Under the pieces are notes generated by a model. That model ran no database searches and was not told where the DNA came from. It saw only the letters and a list, made by a program, of their open reading frames with translations. DNA of 64,000 nucleotides from Roseiarcus sp963765375 (lineage in GTDB: Bacteria; Pseudomonadota; Alphaproteobacteria; Rhizobiales; Beijerinckiaceae), in NCBI GenBank assembly GCA_963765375.1, contig CAVXVZ010000003.1, positions 62,001 through 126,000 of the forward strand, in the 5' to 3' direction. How positions within the stretch are numbered: position 1 is the stretch's first letter; every line of letters starts with the position of its first letter. Below, one piece after another: positions 23,743-32,480 of the stretch. The position numbers and the translations under genes are program-made.

Positions 23743-24374
23743 GTGCTCCGAGGCGAATGATCGTCGGCATCACTGGGGCGACCGGCATCGCCTACGGGGT
23801 TCGGCTGCTCGAGGCGCTGCGGGCGCTCGATGTCGAGACCCATCTCGTCGTCTCCAAGGCCGGCGATGTGACCCGCGAGCACGAGACCGATATTTCCTCG
23901 GCAGAACTGCGGGCGCTGGCGTCGCGGCATTATGGCGCCGGCGAAATCGGCGCGGCGCTGGCTAGCGGATCATTCCGCACCATGGGCATGATCATCGCGC
24001 CTTGCACGATCCGCACGCTGAGTGAAATTGCGACTGGCGTGACCGACACATTGTTGACGCGCGCAGCGGACGTGACGCTCAAGGAGCGCCGCCGCCTCGT
24101 TCTGCTGGTGCGAGAGTTCCCGCTTCATGCCGGCCATCTCCGCAGCATGCTCGCCGTCACCGAGATCGGCGCCATTGTCGCGCCGCCGGTTCCCGCCTTT
24201 TACACCAGGCCGCAAACGATCGGCGACATCGTCGACCAGACAGTGGGCCGGGTGCTCGATCTGTTCGATCTCGATACCGGGACGGTCCCCCGTTGGGGCG
24301 AGCAGATCTCGCTTGTCTCCGGGCCGCGGCGCGTCGTCGCCCGGGAGTTTGCGGCCGCGATCAAGCCGAAATAA
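23739..24374 (+). CDS. ubiX: Flavin prenyltransferase UbiX
   Basis: A 211-aa enzyme that attaches a dimethylallyl group to reduced FMN to make prenylated FMN, the cofactor of UbiD. Visible hallmarks are GITGATGIAYG (phosphate and flavin binding, residues about 10-20), IIAPCTIRTLSEIATGV and RRLVLLVREFPLHAGHL. Slightly longer than the 190-200 aa norm. ATG at 23739 overlaps the SRPBCC stop, and ubiD begins 15 bp downstream. Confidence 0.93.
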   Translation: MSAPRRMIVGITGATGIAYGVRLLEALRALDVETHLVVSKAGDVTREHETDISSAELRALASRHYGAGEIGAALASGSFRTMGMIIAPCTIRTLSEIATGVTDTLLTRAADVTLKERRRLVLLVREFPLHAGHLRSMLAVTEIGAIVAPPVPAFYTRPQTIGDIVDQTVGRVLDLFDLDTGTVPRWGEQISLVSGPRRVVAREFAAAIKPK

Positions 24375-24389
24375 GCCGAGGAGGCCAAT

Positions 24390-26091
24390 ATGGACACCCC
24401 TCCAACGCCTGTCGCTCGCCGCCAGCAAAGCATGCCGGATTTCGTGGCGGCGATGGAAAAGGCCGGCCTCCTGGTGCGCATTCCCGAGGAAAAGCGCGTG
24501 GACGAGCTGCCGATGCTGATGGAGCAGCACTACGATAAGGCGATCTTCGTTGAACGCGTCCAGGGGTCCGAATTCTCGTTTCTCGCGAATGCTTACTCCA
24601 ACCACCAACAATACGCCTGGGCGCTCGGCTGCACGCGCTCGGAGATCGGCGACAAAACCGCGGAGCTGGCGAGAGGCCGGATCAAGCCCAGGATCGTCGC
24701 CGGCGCGCCCTGCAAGGAGGTGATCCTGAAAGGCGCGGACGTGGACATCAGTCGTCTGCCGCTCTTCCTTCATCACGATCGCGACGGCCACTCCTACACC
24801 AACGACAAGCTCGTGGTGTCGAAGGACCCCGACACCGGCGTCACCGACTGGGGCATCTACCGGTCGATGTTCCGCACCATCAATGAAAAGAACTTCGACA
24901 TGACCTGCACCAGCCATCGCGCGCGGCTGAATGCGCTGAAATATCAGGCGCAGGGAAAGAACATGCCGATCGCGATCGTCCTCGGGGGCCCAACACTCGA
25001 CAAGATCGCCGCCCTCGCGGGCGTGCCCCCGGAGAGTGATGACTTCGAGGTGCTCGGCAGTTTCTATGGAGCGCCGGCCGAGCTGGTGAAGTGCGAGACC
25101 AACGATCTTCTGGTTCCGGCCAATGCCGAGATCGTGCTTGAGGGCGAGGTCGTCGCCACCGAGGGCTGGGTCTATGACGAGGGGCCTTACGGCGAGTACA
25201 CCGGCATGTACGGCGGCGGCATGAAGCAAAATCCCCGCGTCGTCATCCACTGCATGACCTACCGCAAAGGCGCGATCTACCAGACCGCGACCATCGGCGG
25301 CGCGCATCCGGGCCATACCGACAACATGCTGCAGCTGCCGGCGGTCGAAAGCGACATCTACGCCGCCCTCTGCGCCGGCGGCATCCATGTGCTCGATGTG
25401 CGCTGCCCGGCCCATGGCCTCTCCAACATCGCCTATGCTCGCATCAAGCCGCAGGGCGGCGGCGACGCGAAGCAGGCGCTCGGGATCATGCTCACCTGTT
25501 CGAAGCAGGCGCTCCCCAAGATCGCCATGGTCTTCGACGCCGACGTCGACATCTGGAGCGACGAGCGGATCGCCCAGTGCATGGCCTTCCGCTACATGCC
25601 GGACCGCGACACGATCATCATTCCGCAATGCAACGCGATGTCCGTCGACCCCAAGGTCGGCGACCCCAACAAGCCGTTCGTTTGTTCGAAGATCGGCTTC
25701 GACTGCACCATTCCGCTCGTCGGCGACGTCGACCGCTCCGCCTACGACTGGTCGTCGGCCTGCGATCTCGGACCGGCGCCGAAGAACGTCGTCGCGATGG
25801 ACAAGGACGCCCTGACCAAGGACATGGAAGTTTTCATCCGCGCCGCGCCGCGCTCTTGGAAAGACATTCTGCAGCATTACCACGGCCAGCCGTACCGGCC
25901 GATTTATCAGGCGTTCAGCGCGCTGAGGCATCGCCTGGGCCGCTGCTCCGACGCGCCCTGGTATCGCTACGCATTCCTCGAACTCGGGCCTTGCCGACGC
26001 GACCCCGGGGCTGGCGCGGCTCTCCAACCACGACCCCCGCCACCAGCCGGCCCCCGTCGCCCCGCCTCCGCGCGCGAACGCGGGAGGTTAG
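24390..26091 (+). pseudogene. ubiD: UbiD-family decarboxylase with a 3' frameshift
   Basis: A prenylated-FMN-dependent decarboxylase of aromatic or alpha,beta-unsaturated acids. The prFMN/substrate loop appears as DEGPYGEYTGMYGGG, carrying the paired Glu residues of the active site, and the Arg in DWGIYRSM completes the E-R-E set. As read, the frame runs on to 26522, overlapping the next gene. About 25971-25990 the expected C-terminus (LADATPGLARLSNHDPRH) appears in the next frame and stops at 26091, so one extra base separates them. Corrected length is 566 aa. All catalytic residues lie before the shift; whether the protein works depends on whether the base is real. Start ATG at 24390 has GAGGAGG before it. 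Confidence 0.9.
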
Positions 26092-26205
26092 GCGAAGTTC
26101 AGGAGAGCTTGGGGAGGCGCATCCACGTTTCACAAGCCTGGCTGAAACCATTTTCGGCCTGGGCGCGTATAGAGGATTGGGAAAGATCAGACGCGAGGCT
26201 CGCCC

Positions 26206-26631
26206 ATGCGCGTGGTGATGAGAACGGTAGAGGCCATCGCGGTTGCTGTGGCCCTGTGGGTCGCGACCGCCCATGCGGAGGAATCGACCGCCGTCCGCTC
26301 GCGCGCCATCGTCGAGCAGCAATTCGACGCCTTTGCGCGAGACGACGCGGAGGCGGCTTACGCGCTCGCAGCCCCGACGATCAAGGAGAGGTTCGGCGAC
26401 GCCGACCACTTCCTGGCCATGGTCCGCGATACATATCCTCCGGTGTACCGCCATCGCAGCGTCGAGTTTGGCGCCTTCTCGGAATCCGGCGACGAGGCAA
26501 GCCTTTCGGCGACGCTGGTTGACAACGACAATATCGTGTGGTTGGCGCTCTACGGCTTCGAGCGGGAGGCGAACGGCGATTGGCTCATTTCAGGCTGCGT
26601 CCTGGTGAAATCGGAGGCAAGCGCAATCTGA
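26206..26631 (+). CDS. DUF4864-type periplasmic protein
   Basis: A 141-aa exported protein. A signal peptide (about 1-27, VAVALWVATAHAEES) precedes an NTF2-like/SnoaL-type fold with the pattern EQQFDAFARDDAEAAYALA and FLAMVRDTYPPVYRHRSV, which is characteristic of DUF4864. Function unknown; such domains bind small ligands. The real start may be the Met at 26218. The ubiD frame as read overlaps its 5' end, which supports the frameshift interpretation of ubiD. Confidence 0.72.
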   Translation: MRVVMRTVEAIAVAVALWVATAHAEESTAVRSRAIVEQQFDAFARDDAEAAYALAAPTIKERFGDADHFLAMVRDTYPPVYRHRSVEFGAFSESGDEASLSATLVDNDNIVWLALYGFEREANGDWLISGCVLVKSEASAI

Positions 26632-26711
26632 TCCGACTGCTCGCTCGCCCATGTGAGGGACGTAAGGAGGTTGTCTGATTGCGCCGCCGACGGGCGTGAC
26701 ACGGGTTGCTC

Positions 26712-27956
26712 CTAGGCCTTTGCCGCCCTCTTCCTCCGCTTCGCCAGCGTCCGCAGGCGCAGCGCGTTCAGCTTGATGAAGCCGCTCGCGTCATGGTGAT
26801 CGTAGGCGACGGCCCCTTCCTCGAAGGTCACGAGGTCCTGGTCGTAGAGCGAATGCGGGCTGTCGCGGCCGATTGTCTGGACCCCGCCTTTGTAGAGCTT
26901 GAGCCGCACCCGGCCCGCGACCATCTCCTGGCTCTTGTCGATGAGGACCTGCAGAAGCTCGCGCTCCGGCGAGAACCAGAAGCCGTTATAGATGAGCTCG
27001 GCGTATTTGGGCATCAGCTCGTCCTTGAGATGGGCCGCGCCGCGGTCAAGAGTGATCGATTCGATGGCGCGGTGCGCCGCGAGCAGGATCGTGCCCCCGG
27101 GCGTCTCGTACATGCCGCGCGACTTCATCCCGACGTAGCGGTTCTCGACCAGGTCGAGGCGGCCGATTCCATTGTCGTGGCCGAGCCTGTTGAGAGCCTC
27201 AAGGAGCGCCGCCGGGCTCATGGCCCTGCCGTCGATCGCCACCGGATCGCCTCTTTCGAACGCGATCTCGACCACGGTCGGCTTGTCCGGCGCAGCTTCA
27301 GGATCGACCGTGCGCGAATAGACGTAAGCCGGAGTCTCCTCGGCCGGGTCCTCGAGCACCTTGCCCTCGGAGGAGACGTGCAGGAGGTTGGCGTCGACCG
27401 AGAATGGCGCCTCGCCCCGCTTGTCCTTGGCGATCGGGATCTGGTGCTCTTCGGCGAAGGCGAGGAGCGCGTTGCGGGAGGCGAAGCCCCACTCCCGCCA
27501 AGGGGCGATGATCCTGATGTCGGGATCGAGCGCGTAGGCCGAGAGTTCGAGGCGCACCTGGTCGTTGCCCTTGCCGGTCGCGCCGTGAGAGATCGCGTCC
27601 GCGCCCACCTTGCGGGCTATATCGACCAGGTGCTTGGCGATCAGCGGACGGGCGATCGAAGTGCCGAGCAGATATTGGCCCTCGTACTGGGCGTTGGCGC
27701 GGAACATCGGGAACACGTAGTCGCGGACGAATTCCTCGCGCACGTCCTCAATGAAGATGTGAGCGGGCTTGACGCCGAGCAACTCGGCCTTGCGGCGCGC
27801 CGGCTCAAGCTCCTCGCCCTGGCCGAGATCGGCGGTGAAGGTGTAGACCTCGGCGCGATATTCGGTTTGCAGCCATTTGAGGATGATCGAGGTGTCGAGC
27901 CCGCCTGAATAGGAGAGCACGACGCGTTTGATGTTTTTCTGCTTCGAACCCGGCAT
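26712..27956 (-). CDS. argG: Argininosuccinate synthase
   Basis: A 414-aa cytoplasmic enzyme that condenses citrulline and aspartate with ATP to argininosuccinate in arginine biosynthesis. The ATP pyrophosphatase P-loop is VVLSYSGGLDTS; the aspartate/citrulline region includes SHGATGKGNDQVRLEL, and the C-terminal family region includes NRYVGMKSRGMYETPGG. An Arg/Lys/Ala-rich tail of about 12 residues follows the usual end. It stands alone here, without argF or argH. Confidence 0.96.
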   Translation of the reverse strand: MPGSKQKNIKRVVLSYSGGLDTSIILKWLQTEYRAEVYTFTADLGQGEELEPARRKAELLGVKPAHIFIEDVREEFVRDYVFPMFRANAQYEGQYLLGTSIARPLIAKHLVDIARKVGADAISHGATGKGNDQVRLELSAYALDPDIRIIAPWREWGFASRNALLAFAEEHQIPIAKDKRGEAPFSVDANLLHVSSEGKVLEDPAEETPAYVYSRTVDPEAAPDKPTVVEIAFERGDPVAIDGRAMSPAALLEALNRLGHDNGIGRLDLVENRYVGMKSRGMYETPGGTILLAAHRAIESITLDRGAAHLKDELMPKYAELIYNGFWFSPERELLQVLIDKSQEMVAGRVRLKLYKGGVQTIGRDSPHSLYDQDLVTFEEGAVAYDHHDASGFIKLNALRLRTLAKRRKRAAKA

Positions 27957-28048
27957 TGCTGGCGACGCTCTTCGTATGGAGTCGAAGGCGGACCGCCCCC
28001 GAAAGCCTCGGCCGGACTTATAGGGCCGCGCGTCCGCCGCGCAACCGG

Positions 28049-28582
28049 CTATCGCCCGCGGGAAACGGCGAGGCCGAGCGCGGCGATGACAGCGGCGACC
28101 TCGGCCTCGGCGGACTCGCCTGCGTCGACCGTGACCACCGGCTCGTCCGGAGCCGGCTCCTCCAGCGTCCCGAACTGGCTGCGCAGCAGCGAGGCCGGCA
28201 TGTATTCGTGATGGCGTGCGGCGACGCGGCTCCTGATGAGCGCCTCCGAGCCTTTCAGATAGACGAAGCGAGCGTCAGGACGCGCCGTTCGGATCCGGTC
28301 GCGATAGGCGCGCTTGAGCGCGGAGCAGGTCAGGACGCCGGACCGTCCCTCGGCCGCCCAGCTCTTGAGCTCCTCGCCAATTCGATCGAGCCAGGGGGCG
28401 CGGTCGGCGTCGGTCAGCGGAATTCCCTCCCGCATCTTCTCGACATTGGCCGGAGGATGCAGCCGATCGCCCTCGACGAATCGCCAACCGAGCTGCTTGG
28501 CGAGCAGATCCGCAACAGTCGTCTTCCCGCTCCCCGACACGCCCATGACGACCACGGCGCATCCGGTCTTGGCCGTATTCAC
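28049..28582 (-). CDS. gntK: Gluconokinase
   Basis: A 177-aa kinase that phosphorylates D-gluconate to 6-phosphogluconate. P-loop MGVSGSGKTTVADLLA and the family signature GDRLHPPANVEKMREGIPL are both clear. GTG at 28582 begins nine bases after the stop of the transporter gene and gives the standard N-terminus. It forms a unit with the transporter, which fits uptake of gluconate or a related sugar acid feeding the pentose phosphate or Entner-Doudoroff route. No edd or eda gene lies in the window. Confidence 0.9.
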   Translation of the reverse strand: MNTAKTGCAVVVMGVSGSGKTTVADLLAKQLGWRFVEGDRLHPPANVEKMREGIPLTDADRAPWLDRIGEELKSWAAEGRSGVLTCSALKRAYRDRIRTARPDARFVYLKGSEALIRSRVAARHHEYMPASLLRSQFGTLEEPAPDEPVVTVDAGESAEAEVAAVIAALGLAVSRGR

Positions 28583-28590
28583 CGGCCGCT

Positions 28591-29901
28591 TCAAGCCGGC
28601 GCGGGCGCGGCCGCGACGGCATCCGGCTCCGGGATCGGCTCGATTTTTCCCAGCACGACGACGAAGAAGAAGATGCCGACCAGCAGCACGACGCCGGCCA
28701 CCAGGAAGGCGAGCGAAAAGGAATTCGTCGCGCCGACGACGAAGCCGGTGACCACGGGCGCCACCGCGCCCATGAGATTGTTGAAGAAGTTCATGACCCC
28801 GCCGATCGTGCCCGTGCCGCCCCTGGGCGCGATGAGCGACGGGATCGACCAGCCGACCGGCGCCGCCGCCGCAAGGCCGCTCAGCGCGATGGTGATCCAG
28901 AATATCGCCCATACCGGGCTTGTCGTCATCGTCGCGCCGAACACGGCAAGGCCGAGGATCATGCCGCCGACCAGCACCGTCTTGCGCGTCTTGGTGTCGT
29001 CGTAGCCCTTCGCCAGCAGGTGATCGATGAGCCACCCGCCGACGACGAGATCGGAGATCGTCGCAAACAGCCAGGGAATTGCCGCATAGCCGGCCGACTT
29101 GATGATGCTCATGTGCATCTCGCTGACCAGATAGCCCGGCAGCCAGGTGAGAAAGAGGTAAAACGAATAGCCATAGGCCGCGAAGCCGATGGTAAGCCCC
29201 CACACCTTGCGATTGCGCAACAGATATCCCAGCATCCCGATCGGGCTCGCCTCCGACTCGCCTTCGGGCGTCGCGCCGCCTTTGCGGATATAGTCGTGCT
29301 CCTCGCGGGTGAGCTTCGGGTCGGCGCTCGGGTCGCGGTAGATGAGCCAATAGGCGATAAAGTAACCGAAGCTGAGGATTGCGGTGAGGCCGAAGCCCCA
29401 GCGCCAGCCCCAAGTGGCGACCGCGACCGCCACCAGCGGCACGCCGATGACATTGGAGAATTTCGCCGCGGCGTCGAAGATCGCGGTCGCTGTCGCGCGC
29501 TCGCCGCGCGGGAACCAGTAGCCCGTCGCCTTGGAGTTGGCCGGAAAGGCCGGCGCTTCGGCGACGCCGAGCAGGACGCGCGCTCCGAAGATGAAGCCGA
29601 AGCCGGTCGCGAAGGCGACAATTCCCGAAGCGACGCCCCAGAGGAAGGCGCCGATGCGGCTGACCGTCGTCACACCGAGCCGGTCGAGCACGATCCCGAC
29701 GGGAATCTGAAGGATCGCGTAGGACCAGAAGAATGCGCTGAAAAGCAATCCCAGATCGGCCGGCGTCAGGCCGAACTCCTGCTGCAGCTGGGGCGCCGCG
29801 ACCGAGATGTTCACACGGTCGAAATAGTTGATGAGAATGCCCGCGCCGAGCAGGAACCCGATCACCCACCGGCGCCGGCCGACGATTGGCGTCTCCGCCA
29901 T
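28591..29901 (-). CDS. MFS transporter, anion:cation symporter (ACS) family
   Basis: A 436-aa inner-membrane symporter with about twelve hydrophobic segments. The beginning (GAGILINYFDRVNISVAAPQ) and the mid-protein helices are typical of sugar-acid transporters such as those for galactarate, galactonate and hexuronate. Given the adjacent gluconokinase, gluconate is the first guess, but a hexuronate or aldonate is also possible. RBS GGAGGAGACCC before the ATG. Confidence 0.87.
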   Translation of the reverse strand: MAETPIVGRRRWVIGFLLGAGILINYFDRVNISVAAPQLQQEFGLTPADLGLLFSAFFWSYAILQIPVGIVLDRLGVTTVSRIGAFLWGVASGIVAFATGFGFIFGARVLLGVAEAPAFPANSKATGYWFPRGERATATAIFDAAAKFSNVIGVPLVAVAVATWGWRWGFGLTAILSFGYFIAYWLIYRDPSADPKLTREEHDYIRKGGATPEGESEASPIGMLGYLLRNRKVWGLTIGFAAYGYSFYLFLTWLPGYLVSEMHMSIIKSAGYAAIPWLFATISDLVVGGWLIDHLLAKGYDDTKTRKTVLVGGMILGLAVFGATMTTSPVWAIFWITIALSGLAAAAPVGWSIPSLIAPRGGTGTIGGVMNFFNNLMGAVAPVVTGFVVGATNSFSLAFLVAGVVLLVGIFFFVVVLGKIEPIPEPDAVAAAPAPA

Positions 29902-30031
29902 CGGGTCTCCTCCGCATCTTCCGCTTGAACTCGAAGGAGATTCCTCGGCCAGCGGATTGTCAATCAGCGAGGCGAGCGGAGAGCCTCGCGCGGTGGAGCG
30001 CCTCGACAGGCGCCGCGTCGCGCGTAAAGCC

Positions 30032-30688
30032 CTACGACCCGCCGCGCCGCAAGAGGAGCCGCCGGGCGGCCTCGATGACGATCAGGGTGATGAGGCCGCC
30101 GAGCAGGACGTCGCTGAGATAGTGGCCGCCGAACGCGAGACGGAGCAGGCTCGCGCAGGCTCCAAAACCGAAGGCGGCGACGATCGCGGGAGCGCGCCAG
30201 GGCGGGGGCAGGATGCTCGCCGGCGCGACCATCCAGAACCCGGTCGCCGCTTCGCCGGAGACGAACGAGCAGTTCCGCTTGCACGCGCCGTCCAACTTGT
30301 ACCACGGCATGAACGGATCTTGGCCGCTGAAGTCCTGCGTCTGGTAAGGCCGCGGCCGGCCCCAATGGTCCTTGAGGCCGAGATTGACGATGAGGCCGGG
30401 CCCGATCGCGATGGTGGCGATGAGAAAGATCACCGCCCGCCCGCTCGGGGCCCACGGGAGCTTCACGCCGGAACGCCTGGCGAGCCACAACGCCGCGTAG
30501 GCCGCCAGCAAGACGAATGGCGTCACACGGAAGAAGTCGCGGGCGAAGCGCAAAACCCTGTCGCCGCCGAAGAACTCCCCGGCATGGAAGAAATAATGCG
30601 CAATGATCAGGTCGAGCTGAGGCCAAAGGGCGAATACGCCGAGCGTCAGAACGGTCAGCGCGACGTAGACGATAAGCGCGCTTCGCAT
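30032..30688 (-). CDS. PAP2-family phosphatase
   Basis: A 218-aa membrane phosphatase with about five hydrophobic segments. The three PAP2 motifs are GLKDHWGRPRP (C1), CSFVSGEAATGFW (C2) and LRLAFGGHYLSD (C3). Motif 2 has Ser-Gly-Glu where the canonical enzyme has Ser-Gly-His, which in classic PAP2 is the acid/base. A related SGE variant is known in some lipid A or phosphoglycolipid phosphatases, so the enzyme need not be dead. Likely substrates are lipid phosphates in the inner membrane. It lies 8 bp after an SDR gene on the same strand. Confidence 0.85.
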   Translation of the reverse strand: MRSALIVYVALTVLTLGVFALWPQLDLIIAHYFFHAGEFFGGDRVLRFARDFFRVTPFVLLAAYAALWLARRSGVKLPWAPSGRAVIFLIATIAIGPGLIVNLGLKDHWGRPRPYQTQDFSGQDPFMPWYKLDGACKRNCSFVSGEAATGFWMVAPASILPPPWRAPAIVAAFGFGACASLLRLAFGGHYLSDVLLGGLITLIVIEAARRLLLRRGGS

Positions 30689-30696
30689 CGAGGGCG

Positions 30697-31323
30697 CTAG
30701 ACCACGCGATAGGTCTTGCCGCTCTCGAGCCCCTCGATGCTGCGGCTGAAGGCCCGGCCCACGCGGAGGGCCGGCACGGGATCGTGGCCGCGGAAGAACG
30801 GGCCGAAGTCTGTCATCGATTCTTCGACGACCGTCGGGCTCACGGCATTGATGCGGATGCCGCGCGGCATTTCGATCGCCGCGGCCATCGCGAACGCCTC
30901 GACCGCCGCATTGACCATGCTGGCGGACGACCCGTAAGCGATCGGGATCTGGGACAAAGCGCCGGCCATCAGCGTAATCGAGCCGCCATCCTTCAGATGG
31001 TCGCGGGCGGCAAGCGCCAGATTGACCTGGCCCATCAGCTTGTTGGCAAGCCCGAGCCCGTAAGACGACTCCGCGAGCGGCGCGGGCTTGATCGCCGACA
31101 GCGGGTGGAAATTGACGGCGCCGGCGGCGGAGGCGACCGCGTCCACCGGCCCCGCCGCCTTGAAGGCGGCCTCGATGCTCGCGGGATCGGTGATGTCGAT
31201 GCGGACGTCGCCGGTCTTCGAGCCGGCGGAGATGATGTCGTGGCGAGGCGAGAGTTCGGCTGCGATCGCTTTGCCCAGCACGCCGCTCGCGCCGACAAGG
31301 AGAATGCGAAGACGGTCGGGCAT
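30697..31323 (-). CDS. Short-chain dehydrogenase without the catalytic Lys
   Basis: A 208-aa SDR. The Rossmann motif VGASGVLGKAIA is at residues 10-21, and ASAAGAVNF corresponds to the N-A-G strand. The active-site region reads IPIAYGSSASMVNAAVEAFA: the Tyr is present but the Lys four residues on is an Ala. The family (short, about 200 aa, with SASMVN) is known but of unknown activity. It may use a different acid/base or have lost activity. It shares a transcript with the PAP2 gene. Confidence 0.8.
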   Translation of the reverse strand: MPDRLRILLVGASGVLGKAIAAELSPRHDIISAGSKTGDVRIDITDPASIEAAFKAAGPVDAVASAAGAVNFHPLSAIKPAPLAESSYGLGLANKLMGQVNLALAARDHLKDGGSITLMAGALSQIPIAYGSSASMVNAAVEAFAMAAAIEMPRGIRINAVSPTVVEESMTDFGPFFRGHDPVPALRVGRAFSRSIEGLESGKTYRVV

Positions 31324-31493
31324 GGGGCTTGACCTCGATTTCGGGAAGAAGCCGGCGACAGCGGTCGCCGAAGCGGGGCAACCTACCGGAACGGGGGCCG
31401 TCGCGCCAGCCGGCCGCGCCCGGTGGCGCCCGCCTGATCTCGCGGGCTATAAGGCGTGCACTTGCTTTTGAAGCCTGCGGAGGGATTTTTTCG

Positions 31494-32480
31494 ATGGTCC
31501 GACTCGACGACAAGCTCGCGCGCATGCGCGCAGGCGCCTACCGCCGCTCGGACTTCATCATTGCCGACGCCAAGGACCCCGATATGGGACCGGGGCTGCA
31601 TGCGGTCGGGCCGGCTCGGTCCGCGGACGGCGCGGCGATACGGTTCGCCACCCGGGCGGAATTTCTCGATTCGATCGAGGCGATCGTCAGACAGGATGTC
31701 GTCGACATCATGCTGACCTCGGCATCCAACCTGGAACAGCTTGCCAAGCGCAAGGCCTTCGCCGGCACGGGGGTCAAACCGGCGATCCGCGCCAACGACA
31801 CGACCGACATCTGGCGCCATCGCGGCGGGACCTTTCATCACGCGCCGTCGCGGCCGTTTCGCTCCGCCTCGCTCGCCCACGTCAAGCCGTTCACCGACCT
31901 CGGCCTTTATTCGATCACCTTCACCAACGACATCGACGCCGACATCGCCTCGCTCGAAGCGTTCCGCGACTTTCGCGCCGACGCCGCCGCCAACGGGTTC
32001 TCCTATTTCCTCGAGGTCTTCAACCCGAACGTCGAGCGGGGCCTGAGCCCGGAGGCGATCCCCGAGTTCGTCAACGACGCGATCATCCGCTGTCTCGCCG
32101 GCCTCACCGAGGCGGAGCGGCCGAAATTCCTCAAGATCGCCTACAATGGGGCGAGAGCCCTGGAAGAGCTGGCGTCGTTCGACCCGGGGCTGGTGGTCGG
32201 GGTCCTCGGCGGCGGCGCCGGCACCGCGCGCGACTGTTTCGAGCTCATCCATCAGGCCGAGAGGTACGGCGCGCGGGTCGCTTTGTTCGGGCGCAAGATC
32301 AATCTGGCCGAATTGCCGCTCGACGTCGTGCGGCTTATGCGCGCGGTCGCCGACGGCGGGCTGACCCCGCTCGAGGCGGTCAAGGACTATCACGCGGCGC
32401 TGCAAAATCAGGGCCTGAGGCCGATTCGCGGGCTCGCGGCTGACAGCGCGATCACCGAACCCGCCCTCCTCGCCGCCTGA
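31494..32480 (+). CDS. Class I aldolase-like TIM-barrel protein (DeoC/LacD/LsrF-type)
   Basis: A 328-aa protein with a TIM-barrel pattern. A Schiff-base Lys candidate is in KFLKIAYNG (about residue 220), and the C-terminal phosphate-binding region reads VVGVLGGGAGTA and ARVALFGRKI. Those features recall LacD, LsrF and class I fructose-bisphosphate aldolases, but overall similarity to any one of them is low, so the reaction is unknown. It is followed without gap (TGA then ATG) by a PfkB-family kinase, so the pair likely phosphorylates and then cleaves one sugar or sugar acid. GGAGGG precedes the ATG. Confidence 0.7.
   Translation: MVRLDDKLARMRAGAYRRSDFIIADAKDPDMGPGLHAVGPARSADGAAIRFATRAEFLDSIEAIVRQDVVDIMLTSASNLEQLAKRKAFAGTGVKPAIRANDTTDIWRHRGGTFHHAPSRPFRSASLAHVKPFTDLGLYSITFTNDIDADIASLEAFRDFRADAAANGFSYFLEVFNPNVERGLSPEAIPEFVNDAIIRCLAGLTEAERPKFLKIAYNGARALEELASFDPGLVVGVLGGGAGTARDCFELIHQAERYGARVALFGRKINLAELPLDVVRLMRAVADGGLTPLEAVKDYHAALQNQGLRPIRGLAADSAITEPALLAA

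Noticed and set aside
26092..26522. 710-aa reading of the UbiD-type frame
   Set aside because: The part after about 25990 is not UbiD-like and overlaps the DUF4864 gene; the next frame gives a family-like C-terminus.
31456..31493. Start of the aldolase-like gene upstream of 31494
   Set aside because: GGAGGG lies directly before the ATG at 31494; the upstream frame is not conserved-looking.
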